NCBI GenBank assembly: GCA_027577415.1
Contig: JANBQS010000029.1
Location: 1 to 54,178 of the forward strand
DNA: 54,178 bases
Source: Coemansia sp. RSA 922
Taxonomy: Eukaryota > Kickxellomycota > Kickxellomycetes > Kickxellales > Kickxellaceae
Direction: 5' to 3'
Part shown: positions 19,911 to 29,903 of the stretch, one piece after another
How positions within the stretch are numbered: the first letter of the stretch is position 1
How the letters are laid out: every line of letters starts with the position of its first letter
Notes under the pieces: generated by a model
Database searches by the model: none
Told to the model about the DNA's origin: nothing
Seen by the model: only the letters and a program-made list of their open reading frames with translations
Program-made: the position numbers and the translations under genes

Positions 19911-22901
19911 ATGCCTACTGAAGACACCACCTTGCCCGGTGATTCTGCCTCGGTAGTTGCCAAAACTGACGAGGAGAAGCCAGATATCAGATGGGACACC
20001 TTGCAGGACCGGCTACGTCTATCGGTCGTATCCATTTCAACGAGCCATTGTTTTTACTTTGGGCATGCAAGTGCAGCTAGCTTCAATGCCACCGGATTTG
20101 TTGTAGACGCCGAGCAAGGAATAATCCTGTCAAACCGCCACGTCATGGGCCCCGGACCGTCCTTCCATAAGGCCACGTTCTTCAACAATCAGGAATTGTT
20201 TTTGCAGCCGACGTACTACGACCCAATCCACGACTTTGCGTTCTTCCGCTATGACCCTGCCGACTTGAAGAATTCATTTGTGCCAAAGGAGATCAAGCTA
20301 GCGCCAGAGAAGGCCCGCAGCGGTATGGAGTTTCGCATCGTCGGCAACAACGCCAATGAGAAGATGTCGGTACATCAAGGCGAGCTCTCGCAGCTGGACC
20401 GGAACGCGCCGGACTATGGTGCAAACACATACGTCGACTTTAACACGTTCTACTACCAGGCGTCTTCAACCTCGCACAGTGGATCGTCTGGGTCGCCGGT
20501 CGTCGATGTTGAGGGAGATGCCGTGGCGCTAAACGCCGGCAGTGGCTGCAGCTCATCTTCATCGTTCTTCTTGCCACTCGAGCGCGTAGTCTACGCCCTT
20601 GACTACGTCAGACGCTGGGAAACCCCGCCGCGTGGTACGCTGCAAGCAGTGTTCAAGCACATTACCCATGTGCAAGCGGCACACTTGGGACTCGACCCTG
20701 AGGCAGCCGCTTGCGAAGGGGTTCTTGCTGACGCTACCACGGGTGTGCTGAGCGTTGACAAAGTTCTGCCTGGTGGACCCGCTGACGGCAAGCTGGAAGT
20801 TGGCGACATTGTTGTTGGCGTTGAAGGCAGACTCAACCCGGCGTTTACTGAGCTGTTTGAGGTCATTGACTCGTTGATCGGCTGTCAGGTCAGCCTTCGG
20901 GTCTTTAGCCATGGCGAGTTCAAAACTGTTACCGTCGATGTCATGGACTTGTACGATATCACGCCGTCGCAATTCTTATGTATTGGTGGAGCCATCTTGC
21001 ACAATCTCTCGCTGCAGCTGTGCTTCTACTCGTCGGCTCGTATAACTGGAGTCTACATTGCTTGGAGCGGATGCGGTTTCTTCCTCAACTCCGACATTGG
21101 ACATCGCAAAGTCATTCAAGCCGTGAATGGTGTATCGACTCCCGACCTGCCCACCTTGATGGGCGTGCTACAGCATGTGGGGCGCAACGACCCGATTGTC
21201 ATCAAGGTCATCGACCACCGCGACCCGCGCGATGAGGCTGTCTTTGTTACACGTGTACCGCCTCTCTGCATTCCGGGCCAAGTGTTTACTCGCAGCAAGG
21301 TCACTGGCTTTTGGTCGCGCGAGCCGTTCATGGGCATGAGCAGGCTTGGAGATACTGTGCCAGCGCTTGTCAATGGCTTTGAGCAGCCAGCCATCTCTGA
21401 ATCTGCGATTAGCGAGGCGGCGGTTGACGCTGCCGTAGGGCTTGCTCAGAGAATTGAATACGCGGTAGTCAGTATCTCGTCCAACTCGGCGTGTCCGGCC
21501 AGCGGGCAATATAACTTGACCGAGACAGGAAACGGATTTATTGTCTGCAAACAGCGTGGTATTGTCTTGTGCAGCACTCGGCTAGTCAGAAACCCGACCA
21601 GCATCCTCAGCATTACGTTCTTGGGCCTAGTCAGTGTCTCAGCTACCCTGGCGTTTGTCCATCCGCTGTATCCGGTGGCCTTTCTCAAGTACAACCCAGC
21701 CCGCTTGCATACCACCGACAACGACGTTGATAGACAGTTGGTCGAGCTTGACTTGTCTTCTCTCGGCAATGCTGCCGCTGCTAATGCGAGACTCGTTGTG
21801 GGCAGCCGTGGCACGGTGCTCATGGGCAAGACTAATGGTGGGCTTGAGGTAGTGCCTACTTCGGTGTCGGGACGCAGGCAGCTGTCGACCAATACATGCT
21901 CGGCGTGCCTGGACCAGCGGTTCTACAACACCGAGGTGTTCAGCCTGTCGCCTGAGCCTGGCTCGTCGGCTGGCGATCTGGGCGTGGTGTGTGATACCAC
22001 CAGCCACATACGCGGGTTGTGGGTGCGCTTGCCGTGCTGCTACCACGATCGCACGAAGAAGAACTACGTCGGACTGGACGTGTTGCTGTTTCTGCCAGCG
22101 CTGGAGTCCTTGCGCGCTAGTGACGTCAGCCCCGATGTCGTACGTGTGCTGGACGTTGAGTTCAAGCGACTAACGCTGGAGACGGCCAAGGTACTCGGTG
22201 TCGGCTACAGCCACATTCGCGAGCTTGCCCAAGCATCGCCAGTGCAGAGGGGCGTGTTTATGGTGTGCAACATCTTGAGAAAGCGCCAGCCGGAAATTGT
22301 CTCGCTGGAGGTGGGCGACGTCGTACTCAAGGTTGGAGACAAAAGAGCCTGGCACATGGACGACCTTGCGTGCTTGCGCGACAGTGGTAACGCTGTGCTA
22401 ACCGTCGTCCGGAACGGGAAAGAAATCATACTCACAGTGCCGACGACTTCGCTGGCTGGCAAGCACACGCGACGGGTCATTTACTGGGCTGGAATGTTTA
22501 TCCAAGAGCCCCACCTGACTGCGTTGGAGCAAGCTAGTTGCCCATGGCTCAATGTATTTAGCTCAGTTCTGACCGCTGGGTCTCCTATTGACCGCGAGCT
22601 GAACGGCGTCAACTTTTTTATCACCGAGATAGACGGGCGCCCTATTGTTACACTGGACGACGTGGCCAATGTCGCTCGCGAGATAAAGAGCCCTGACATT
22701 GAGTCATTCAACAGCAGCGTGGCTAGTGGTCAGCGTCTGCGTGGCGGCAAGATCCCTGGGCGCTTTGTCAAGGTGTCTTTGGTGAAGCTGACTGGCGAAA
22801 AGAAGATTGTGTCGCTGCACACGCATGACTTGTACAATCCGGCCTGGCAGATACATCGTGGGCCGCTCATCAGCGACGACTGGGTGTGGGAAAAGCTTTA
22901 A
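19911..22901 (+). CDS. NMA111: Nma111-type HtrA serine protease, 996 aa
   Basis: Nuclear HtrA-family protease with roles in apoptosis-like death and stress in yeast. Length matches the family (about 1000 aa). The first trypsin-like module has an intact triad: H77 in SNRHVMGPGP, D108 in IHDFAFF, S193 in GSSGSPV. PDZ domains follow (about 235-320 and about 350-435). A second, degenerate protease-like module (about 495-740) lacks triad residues and is followed by further PDZ-like sequence, giving the duplicated architecture typical of Nma111. The ATG was chosen over a TTG four codons upstream. It is a single exon. The diagnostic blocks (TGFVVDAE.GIIL.NRHV and DRNAP.YG) match the family closely. 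Confidence 0.95.
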   Translation: MPTEDTTLPGDSASVVAKTDEEKPDIRWDTLQDRLRLSVVSISTSHCFYFGHASAASFNATGFVVDAEQGIILSNRHVMGPGPSFHKATFFNNQELFLQPTYYDPIHDFAFFRYDPADLKNSFVPKEIKLAPEKARSGMEFRIVGNNANEKMSVHQGELSQLDRNAPDYGANTYVDFNTFYYQASSTSHSGSSGSPVVDVEGDAVALNAGSGCSSSSSFFLPLERVVYALDYVRRWETPPRGTLQAVFKHITHVQAAHLGLDPEAAACEGVLADATTGVLSVDKVLPGGPADGKLEVGDIVVGVEGRLNPAFTELFEVIDSLIGCQVSLRVFSHGEFKTVTVDVMDLYDITPSQFLCIGGAILHNLSLQLCFYSSARITGVYIAWSGCGFFLNSDIGHRKVIQAVNGVSTPDLPTLMGVLQHVGRNDPIVIKVIDHRDPRDEAVFVTRVPPLCIPGQVFTRSKVTGFWSREPFMGMSRLGDTVPALVNGFEQPAISESAISEAAVDAAVGLAQRIEYAVVSISSNSACPASGQYNLTETGNGFIVCKQRGIVLCSTRLVRNPTSILSITFLGLVSVSATLAFVHPLYPVAFLKYNPARLHTTDNDVDRQLVELDLSSLGNAAAANARLVVGSRGTVLMGKTNGGLEVVPTSVSGRRQLSTNTCSACLDQRFYNTEVFSLSPEPGSSAGDLGVVCDTTSHIRGLWVRLPCCYHDRTKKNYVGLDVLLFLPALESLRASDVSPDVVRVLDVEFKRLTLETAKVLGVGYSHIRELAQASPVQRGVFMVCNILRKRQPEIVSLEVGDVVLKVGDKRAWHMDDLACLRDSGNAVLTVVRNGKEIILTVPTTSLAGKHTRRVIYWAGMFIQEPHLTALEQASCPWLNVFSSVLTAGSPIDRELNGVNFFITEIDGRPIVTLDDVANVAREIKSPDIESFNSSVASGQRLRGGKIPGRFVKVSLVKLTGEKKIVSLHTHDLYNPAWQIHRGPLISDDWVWEKL

Positions 22902-23571
22902 GTTGTCTTTTTTTTTCTTTTTATAGAGCAAGGGATATTAATAGATACGTACATATGTCTTGAATTACCAACGCCCCTTGATAGATATATGTAGACGTTT
23001 AATTTTTACTTTTAAGGGTTGTCTGTAAGGCGCAGGGGGGAGGGAGGCGCAGGTCAACATGTGGCAGACAATTTCACTCACAGTCCATGAGCCAAAAAGA
23101 TCGTGTGTCAACGCCCCTGGCCTGTATTTAATCAGCCTTGACAACGCAATCTAAAATGTACTTTATTGGCTCATACTGGTTTGGGCTCCATTGTCTTTTT
23201 TTATTTCCTGCACGCGCAGGCATTGTCTAGAGGGAGGGCGAATTGTGCCTAGATTTCCGCTCTCACTAAGCATGCGTCCGACAATAGATTCAGTGTGACA
23301 GCCCAGACAAATATAGGGAGGGGAGTCTGGTTCTCGCGAACAACAAAGACGGCCCGACAAAGTCCCTGGGAGGAGAGAAAGAGAGAGGCGCAGCTATTTA
23401 AGGCCGCTCGCTCGCTCACCCTGTTCACCTTTTTCCTGTATCTGCACCCATTCCATTTTCATCGCCAGACTACTGTCTATATATCTTTTTTTTTTTGTAA
23501 ATTAGTGCTCTGCGCTTTGTGTTTACTAGCCAAACTCTGTCCCTCCCATTTTCACCTCTTTTTTTGTAGTC
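22902..23571. promoter_or_regulatory. Intergenic region upstream of secreted pair
   Basis: No gene is seen. A G-rich patch lies near 23030. A TATA-like gctatttaagg at about 23391 precedes the ATG at 23572 by about 180 bp, followed by a long pyrimidine-rich leader. Confidence 0.45.
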
Positions 23572-24207
23572 ATGAGGTTTCTTTCTGTTTTCACTCTTTC
23601 TTGTTCACTTGTTGCAGTAGCTGGACTATGCATCCGTGACAGCACCACGGCTATTACCCTCGACCAACTGAACAAGGCTATACCAGTGCGCGCCTCCGAC
23701 AGCTCATGCTCATCGGTATCTACTCCTGATGAGTGTGCGCCAAACTCTCGAGCAGTTAAAGCCATCAACGCAGCTATCTCCAAATACGGAGTGACTCAGC
23801 GAGGCGAGATTGTCGCCCTAATATCCTTAATGGCATACGAGTCGGCCAACTGGCAATACAACGTCAATCACTTTCCTGGACGTCCTGGTCAAGGTACTCG
23901 TGCTATGCTCATGTACAATTTTATCGAGCAATACGCCCAAGCACTCTACCCTAGCGAGGCAACTTTGGCTGTTGGGTCATCGACTGAGGCTCTGAACAAT
24001 GTGCGTGCGCTGGTTCTCAATGACAATGATAGCTTTGGATCGGCATTCTGGTATCTCGTTAACAAGGCATCTGGATATCATGCCAAGGCTGATAAACTCC
24101 GTAGTGGCAATGCTGATGACTTTAAAGACTATATAGTTAATGGCGTCGGTGCTGGCTGGGACGACACTCGTCATACTATTTGGGAGACTGTCAATAGCGC
24201 CTTTTAG
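23572..24207 (+). CDS. Secreted protein, unassigned fungal family (paralogue 1), 211 aa
   Basis: Signal peptide MRFLSVFTLSCSLVAVAG, then one ~170-residue domain shared with the next gene. Conserved blocks: LN.AIPVRASDSC with a second Cys about ten residues on, MAYESANWQYN (90 region), NHFPGRPGQGTRAML, VRALVLNDNDSFGSAFWYLV, and GVGAGWDDTR with TIWE near the end. The invariant Glu in AYES (E90) in a helical context, plus buried aromatic residues, recalls lysozyme-like folds, but I cannot assign an enzyme activity. The protein probably acts outside the cell on wall or matrix polymers (inference). It is a tandem duplicate of 24772-25743 on the same strand. Confidence 0.85.
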   Translation: MRFLSVFTLSCSLVAVAGLCIRDSTTAITLDQLNKAIPVRASDSSCSSVSTPDECAPNSRAVKAINAAISKYGVTQRGEIVALISLMAYESANWQYNVNHFPGRPGQGTRAMLMYNFIEQYAQALYPSEATLAVGSSTEALNNVRALVLNDNDSFGSAFWYLVNKASGYHAKADKLRSGNADDFKDYIVNGVGAGWDDTRHTIWETVNSAF

Positions 24208-24771
24208 CAATTAGCAGATGAACCGTCTTGTTCATCGTTTGAAGAGTATTCGTCTCTGTCATCTGCATCTCTTTCTTTATATGCAGGCACTTTTTTTTGG
24301 CTGGCCATGTGTCTTTGTGTGTAGTGCTTTATAATAAATTTTATCATGTCTTTATTGCGTCAGTAGCTATTTATAGTAGACGAAGTGTCCTTGGGCAGAC
24401 ATGTCCACAATGGACCGCGTGTGGGTAGATCGCTGTGATGCTATGTGATTGCGCGCATAGACAGTGGGACACGACGATCGCCCATGTATGCAAGAGCGAT
24501 AGAAAGAAATTTTTGTGAGAGAGATGATGTCCACACACCCCCTGGCAATCGCTGGAGTGAATAAATAAAACCTCTACATCCCTGGCATTTTTCTCTTCTC
24601 TTCTCTTATCATCTCCTTCCTGCATTTTTTCCCCCACCTTTTCCTCTCTATTCACTTTTTGCCTTTGAACTGGTTTCAATAGCATAAAAAAAAGCTTGTT
24701 AACAACACCGTTTTCGCTTTCCCCCTCTCCCCTATTCACTTTTTTTTTTTGATTTCTTTTGACAGAGAACA
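24208..24771. promoter_or_regulatory. Intergenic region between secreted paralogues
   Basis: Contains an AT-rich 3' end (ataataaatttta near 24330), a TATA-like gtgaataaataaaacc near 24556, and a long pyrimidine-rich leader before the ATG at 24772. No gene is seen. Confidence 0.45.
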
Positions 24772-25743
24772 ATGAAGATCACTATTGGAGCCGTTTGTGT
24801 CTTTTTGGTTCAGGGCGCCCTTGCCAACAAGTGCCCTCAGCCTCCTTCGCCTCCCCCGTACAGCGCCATTCCCAGTGTTGCTCCGACTTCGGTATCCAGT
24901 TCGTCGTTGCCCTATGTCACTTCTTCGGCTCCTACTCTGGTGACTTCGACTGAGCAGTACCTGAGCTCACCACCAGGGTACACGAGTGTCAAAGACCCGT
25001 ACAGCACTCGTCCTATGCCCTCGGACTTTGGCAGCAGCAGTGAGACCGTGCCCACGGTCCCGCCTACCTTCTACACGAGTGTCAAGGACCCGTTTAGTAC
25101 GCTGCCTATGTCCTCAGACTTTACGTACTCCTCCACGGCTCCCACTCCTACTCCGGCTCCACCTATCAAGGGCTTGAAGCTGACGCAGAAGCAGCTTAAC
25201 CTGGCTATCCCTGTACGTGCGGCTAGTGACTCGTGTGCCTCAGTAGGGACTCCCGCCGAATGTGTGACTAACGACAAGGCTCTGGCAGCCATCAATAGCG
25301 CACTAGCCAAATACGGAATAACTAAACGTGGCGAAGCTGTTGCCGTTATAGCACTAATGGCATATGAGTCTGGTAACTGGCAGTATAATACCAATCACTT
25401 CCCTGGACGCCCTGGTCAGGGTACTCGTGCTATGCTGATGTTTAATTTCGTAGAATCGTATGCCAAGGCTTTACATCCTGAGGAGGCGGCAAAGGCACTG
25501 GCGGGCGGAATAACTGACGAATCGATGAACAGTGTGCGTGCTCTGGTACTTAATGATAACGATAGCTTTGGATCCGGTTTCTGGTACCTCGTTACTAATG
25601 CTGCTGCTTATCATAATACTGGCAAGCTCCGTGATGGTAATCTGGAGGACTTTAAAGACTATGTCTTGACTGGTGTCGGTGCTGGTTGGGATAGCGATCG
25701 TCAAACTATCTGGGAAACTGTCAATAGTGCTATAAATGCCTAA
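24772..25743 (+). CDS. Secreted protein, unassigned fungal family (paralogue 2), 323 aa
   Basis: Same C-terminal domain as the preceding gene, with the same blocks (IPVRA.SDSC, MAYESGNWQYN, NHFPGRPGQGTRAML, VRALVLNDNDSFGSGFWYLV, GVGAGWDSDRQTIWE). It adds a Ser/Thr/Pro-rich spacer of about 115 residues between the signal peptide (about 1-19) and the domain. The spacer holds two copies of a motif starting YTSVKDP (residues 70-86 and 101-117) and is probably O-glycosylated. The spacer was therefore gained or lost after the tandem duplication. A wall-associated role is plausible but unproven. Confidence 0.85.
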   Translation: MKITIGAVCVFLVQGALANKCPQPPSPPPYSAIPSVAPTSVSSSSLPYVTSSAPTLVTSTEQYLSSPPGYTSVKDPYSTRPMPSDFGSSSETVPTVPPTFYTSVKDPFSTLPMSSDFTYSSTAPTPTPAPPIKGLKLTQKQLNLAIPVRAASDSCASVGTPAECVTNDKALAAINSALAKYGITKRGEAVAVIALMAYESGNWQYNTNHFPGRPGQGTRAMLMFNFVESYAKALHPEEAAKALAGGITDESMNSVRALVLNDNDSFGSGFWYLVTNAAAYHNTGKLRDGNLEDFKDYVLTGVGAGWDSDRQTIWETVNSAINA

Positions 25744-26122
25744 ATATCTTTATACGCACTATTTTTTTTAATATAACGACTATTATGACCTGGTAATTGC
25801 AAAGTTCAAATTATAACTATTCCTGTTTAATCGTATACCTCCTGATTTGATATGGTGATATTTTAAAATATCACCATGAGCTTAGCTTGGACAAAGAGCC
25901 AAATATAAAGGCAAGCCAAAAGGGGCTCTTTTTTGGTTTATAATTATTATCTTCAAAGACTAAAAAGAGAGTTGTCTTTTTCCAACTTTTTCCTTCGCTG
26001 TAATGTCAACCCTTCTCTACTCTACTTTGCATTTATTATTATCATTTTTCTTCTTCTCCTGTACTATATGAGTTAATCGTCTATTTCCAAGCAAAGCAGT
26101 TTACCCACCCATTAGAATTAAA
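25744..26122. promoter_or_regulatory. AT-rich intergenic region with palindrome
   Basis: Between the secreted pair and the F-box-like gene. It contains the perfect palindrome annotated separately, T-runs and a pyrimidine-rich leader. No gene is seen. Confidence 0.45.
25852..25877. repeat. Perfect 26-bp palindrome
   Basis: The 13-base arm atggtgatatttt is followed without spacer by its exact reverse complement. It lies about 245 bp upstream of the F-box-like gene and about 110 bp downstream of the secreted paralogue. It could form a cruciform, an RNA hairpin, or a dimeric binding site. Confidence 0.9.
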
Positions 26123-27787
26123 ATGACATCAGCATTTCAAACACTACCCAATAAAATTATTGGCCTGGTATACGACACTATTGCTAGCCACCGCAAGTGG
26201 CAATGGCCATGGGAAGTAGATGATGAGAAAGGCGTTGCCTATTCATACCTCCCATTACTCTCTACATGTCAAAGATGGCGGAATCAAGGAGTGAGGCGAG
26301 CATACGGATGCATAACAATATCTGTGTGTACAAACGATGATACAGTGAAGGTGTGTTATAGGGACCTTGGTTACAGATTTATAGAGCCCACACATCCCTG
26401 CATTCCCTACGTGCATACAATAGAACTGTCTTTAGACTTTGACTCTGTTATAAGTGGCAAAGTATTGGAAGTCCTAGAGAGTTCTATATACTCAGAGCTG
26501 GTAATTCCAAAGGCGCAAGAACTATTGATTAGTTTTTCTGATTACAGGAAAGACAATATTGCTGTACCGGATAGGGTACTACCGTTTATGCGAGCGCTTG
26601 CTACAAAGTTAAAGTCTATAATACCTATGGTGAAAAAGATCAATGCAAGTTGTCATTTGAGTAACTTTAAAGGAGATAAAATTCGTGGAGAGTTACTTGG
26701 TAGATTTGTCAGATTACTATACTCTAATTCGCATAAATTTCGAGCTGTAAACTTTAACACTCCAATGTCTAGCTCACTCGTACCAAATTTTACTTCAGGT
26801 ATAACAGAGTTTACCACGGATTGGAAAGACCACTATGAACTTAAAGCCCGAATTGCTCATCTCAATGCGTTGACTTTACAATCTTTAAGTATCAAGTTCG
26901 CACACACCAAAGATATCCACACACTAATTAATAGTCATGAAGATTATATTGTGGTGTATCCTAATTTAAGTTATTTGGCTTTCACATCTGGTATCTCATT
27001 AAACCAGTCGACCAAACCAATGTTGAGTAAGGAGGCAGTGCCGTTTCCAAAGTTGCAGTATTTCTATTTGGATATGGACTATCCGTTTGCCGACGATATT
27101 TTGTATAGAGGTAATAGTAATGTACTGGAGTACTTGAGAATCAAGCCAGATATTGAGGCTATATATATGATGGACCGACATGGCATGTTTACTGGTACAA
27201 AATATAGGCGATTGAAACATGTAGTAATTAGTAAACGGCAGGCAGTTGATGCGCCCAAACGTATAATAGCACAGTTTGTACTCGGCATATCGTCACATGC
27301 ACAGGTACTTGACATTAAAGATGCGACAATACACGAGGAGTTTGTACAATCCGTGATTCGCGCAAAGTCATTGAATCGCTTGCAGCAGTTGCATGTGAGT
27401 TGCTTTGAGCTGACATTGTGCGAGATTATAAATTTACTTGGATCACTACCTAGTTTGACGCATTTAGCTAGCTGTGAGCCAGAGTTGGGCCACCAATTTG
27501 ACGAAATAGAGGTGGAAGAACTGGGCGAGTATATGTTGATGTCGTATTTCCCGTTGAGCAAGACGTTTAGAAGATGGGTATGCTATACTTCAGCAACTTG
27601 TACGGCAGAGGTTTTATCGCTGTGCGCTGTGCTGTTGGCTATTGCATGTCCCAGGTTATCGTGTGCCTCGGTCTTCACGACAAGACCTGATAGGTATAGT
27701 GAGTGCGTTAGAGATATTTTGTCTTTTGAACCATATGCCAGCTTTATCGATCTGGTAGAGCCGCTTCCCGATCTCGTAAAATTCTGA
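26123..27787 (+). CDS. F-box/LRR-like protein (Kickxellales expanded family), 554 aa
   Basis: The N-terminal region (about 1-60, LPNKIIGLVYDTI followed by LLSTCQRWR) resembles a divergent F-box, expected to bind Skp1 in an SCF ubiquitin ligase. The rest looks like irregular leucine-rich repeats. The segment FPKLQYFYLDMDYPFADDILYRGN and the C-terminal LLAIACPRL block recur in the genes at 52599 and, for the C-terminal block, 50247. Codon use is markedly AT-rich compared with the GC-rich genes around it, which suggests relaxed selection or recent family birth. The F-box assignment is by pattern only. Substrates are unknown. Confidence 0.72.
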   Translation: MTSAFQTLPNKIIGLVYDTIASHRKWQWPWEVDDEKGVAYSYLPLLSTCQRWRNQGVRRAYGCITISVCTNDDTVKVCYRDLGYRFIEPTHPCIPYVHTIELSLDFDSVISGKVLEVLESSIYSELVIPKAQELLISFSDYRKDNIAVPDRVLPFMRALATKLKSIIPMVKKINASCHLSNFKGDKIRGELLGRFVRLLYSNSHKFRAVNFNTPMSSSLVPNFTSGITEFTTDWKDHYELKARIAHLNALTLQSLSIKFAHTKDIHTLINSHEDYIVVYPNLSYLAFTSGISLNQSTKPMLSKEAVPFPKLQYFYLDMDYPFADDILYRGNSNVLEYLRIKPDIEAIYMMDRHGMFTGTKYRRLKHVVISKRQAVDAPKRIIAQFVLGISSHAQVLDIKDATIHEEFVQSVIRAKSLNRLQQLHVSCFELTLCEIINLLGSLPSLTHLASCEPELGHQFDEIEVEELGEYMLMSYFPLSKTFRRWVCYTSATCTAEVLSLCAVLLAIACPRLSCASVFTTRPDRYSECVRDILSFEPYASFIDLVEPLPDLVKF

Positions 27788-27807
27788 TGATCGAGTCGAC
27801 TCGATCA
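27788..27807. repeat. Perfect 20-bp palindrome directly after stop codon
   Basis: The arm tgatcgagtc and its exact reverse complement start on the base after the TGA stop of the F-box-like gene. A fully self-complementary GC-containing element at this position could fold in the 3' UTR or serve as a protein site. Confidence 0.9.
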
Positions 27808-27926
27808 CAGATCGATGGTGAGCCGCGGCATAGAAATAATTTTTAAAACTTTGAATTTGATAAGCCAATTTTTTTTGCTTTTAACGTTTCGATTTATATT
27901 ATATTTTTAATTTACTTTTGAAAAAA

Positions 27927-28829
27927 ATGTTTTCAACTGTCACACGCGCTACTACCAGGGCCGGGTTCAAACTTGGTGCGGTGGGCGGTAGCAGAGCGGC
28001 GCTGAGTATTGGAACGGCTCGCAAAATGGCTAAAGAAGTACCCTCGAATGGCAGACGAGTAGTAGCAGAGGCAGGGCCGACGACATTTGCGGCATTGGAG
28101 GCACGGCTGAATTTGAGTTTTGGCGACCACGGAGTAATGGAGCAAGTCTGTACTCACAAGTCGTATGCACAGGGGCGAGTTGAGCACAACGAGCGCTTGG
28201 AGTGGATCGGTAAGCGTGCACTCAACCTATTTGTAGGTGAGCACCTCATAGCGACCTACCCGAACCTCAGTACCGAGGCACTTCAGGATGTTCAGCACTC
28301 GAGCTTTGGTATGAGCAGTTTGGCAGAGGTGGGCCGTCATTTCGGCATGCAGGCTGCTCTGCGGTGGGAGCCTGTGAGCCGAGAGGCGCCGGCCGTCGGG
28401 CTGACGAAGGTGTTGGGCAAGGCTGTGCAGGCGCTGGTGGGCGCCATTTACCAGCGTCAGGGCGTGGCGGCGGCCCGCTCGTTTGTTAAGCAGCATGTGC
28501 TGAGCAGACCGGTTGATGTGGAGGCTGTGATGCAGATCAAGAACCCCAAAGTCATGCTGGTGGCTCTTACCAGGCAGAAGGGAATGGAGTACCCTGTCGC
28601 TAGGATCCTCAAGGAGACGGGTCGGTTCACGTCGTCGCCAGTGTTTATTGTCGGCGTGTTTTGCGCGACAAAGATGGTGGGCATGGGCTTTGGCAGCTCG
28701 CTTAAAATGGCTGAGCACCGCGCTGCGAAGGACGCCCTGCTCAAGTACTATGCCAAGGAGATTAAGGACATCAGTGTGACTGGCGATGAGCCTGACGTCA
28801 GTCTGTTTGAGCAAGACGTCGCTGTTTAA
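27927..28829 (+). CDS. MRPL3: Mitochondrial ribosomal protein mL44 (RNase III-like)
   Basis: Large-subunit mitochondrial ribosomal protein derived from RNase III. Basic, Arg/Ser/Thr-rich N-terminus (about 1-45) consistent with a mitochondrial targeting sequence. RNase III-like domain (about 55-195) with the signature NERLEWIGKRAL, in which the catalytic Asp after Gly is Lys (K96), so nuclease activity is absent as in other mL44 proteins. A double-stranded-RNA-binding domain follows (about 200-285). The ATG was chosen over a TTG three codons upstream. Slightly shorter than yeast MrpL3. The next gene, ARL1, lies on the same strand. Confidence 0.88.
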   Translation: MFSTVTRATTRAGFKLGAVGGSRAALSIGTARKMAKEVPSNGRRVVAEAGPTTFAALEARLNLSFGDHGVMEQVCTHKSYAQGRVEHNERLEWIGKRALNLFVGEHLIATYPNLSTEALQDVQHSSFGMSSLAEVGRHFGMQAALRWEPVSREAPAVGLTKVLGKAVQALVGAIYQRQGVAAARSFVKQHVLSRPVDVEAVMQIKNPKVMLVALTRQKGMEYPVARILKETGRFTSSPVFIVGVFCATKMVGMGFGSSLKMAEHRAAKDALLKYYAKEIKDISVTGDEPDVSLFEQDVAV

Positions 28830-29070
28830 AACTTTTATATAGCTCTTTTACTTTTTTTTATTCTCTCTCGTTGGATTACTCAGCATACAGCAGTTACTGA
28901 TAAATGTGATGGAAAAGGGGGGCGCACTCCCTTCCCTCTGGTGTTTTCTTCTGTTGGTGCTCTGTTTTTTTTTTTCTTTCATTTTTTTGAATTACTATAC
29001 CTCTCTTTATTAGTTTATTATTTTAATTTTTACACCGGCGGATTGTCATATAGAGGATAAATCCAACGAG

Positions 29071-29616
29071 ATGGGCCATTACGTGAGCAAATTCACGTCG
29101 CTATTCAGCTGGGGCGACCGAGAAGTGCGTATTCTGATACTCGGGCTAGATGGAGCGGGCAAAACGACGATCCTGTACCGGCTGCAGATAGGCGACGTAG
29201 TATCGACTATCCCTACGATTGGGTTCAACGTTGAAACGGTAGTTTACAAGAACATAAAGTTCCAAGTGTGGGATTTAGGAGGACAGACCAGCATTCGGCC
29301 ATACTGGCGATGCTACTATGCAAACACTGACGCGGTCATCTACGTTGTTGATAGCTGTGATCGGGACCGGATAGGCACGTCGCGGGACGAATTGGCGTCA
29401 ATGTTGGGAGAGGAGGAATTGCAAGAGGCCGCGTTATTGGTGTTTGCGAATAAGCAGGATATGAAGGGCGCTATGAGTTCGGCTGAGGTATCGGAGGCCC
29501 TTGGACTGCCTAGACTGAAGAGCAGACAGTGGGCTATCTATAAGACTAGTGCACTGAAGGGCGAGGGCCTAGACGAGGGCTTGGACTGGCTGGTAAACGC
29601 TATTAATGCCAAGTGA
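29071..29616 (+). CDS. ARL1: ADP-ribosylation factor-like GTPase Arl1
   Basis: Trans-Golgi small GTPase that recruits GRIP-domain golgins. 181 aa, the family's usual length, single exon. Gly2 for N-myristoylation, P-loop GLDGAGKT (25-32), effector Thr49 in [15 protein letters not shown] (68-72), NKQD (127-130), and SA near 158. The stretch [14 protein letters not shown] distinguishes Arl1 from Arf1 and other Arls. The short intergenic spacer upstream is T-rich. Confidence 0.97.
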   Translation: MGHYVSKFTSLFSWGDREVRILILGLDGAGKTTILYRLQIGDVVSTIPTIGFNVETVVYKNIKFQVWDLGGQTSIRPYWRCYYANTDAVIYVVDSCDRDRIGTSRDELASMLGEEELQEAALLVFANKQDMKGAMSSAEVSEALGLPRLKSRQWAIYKTSALKGEGLDEGLDWLVNAINAK

Positions 29617-29903
29617 AAGGGCATTAGTGATTTTTTGGAGACGGAGAGGCCTGTGCGGATTTACGTGTTCCTTTTTGTGGCATTACAGGCTTGATGTGTG
29701 TGCAGCTGACCTACATGCGTTGCCGTGGACACGCAGACTGTGTGACTCGCTTCTTCTCCCTCTTCTTTTTTTCCCCCTTTTTCAATTTGCTTCAATTCAA
29801 TACCTGTCTATGCTATATCTTTTATCCTTTTTGTATTTCTATATCTCTTTCCAACCGAGTGCATAAACGCCTCCTCTCCCCTAGTTTATTCTATTTACTT
29901 GCG

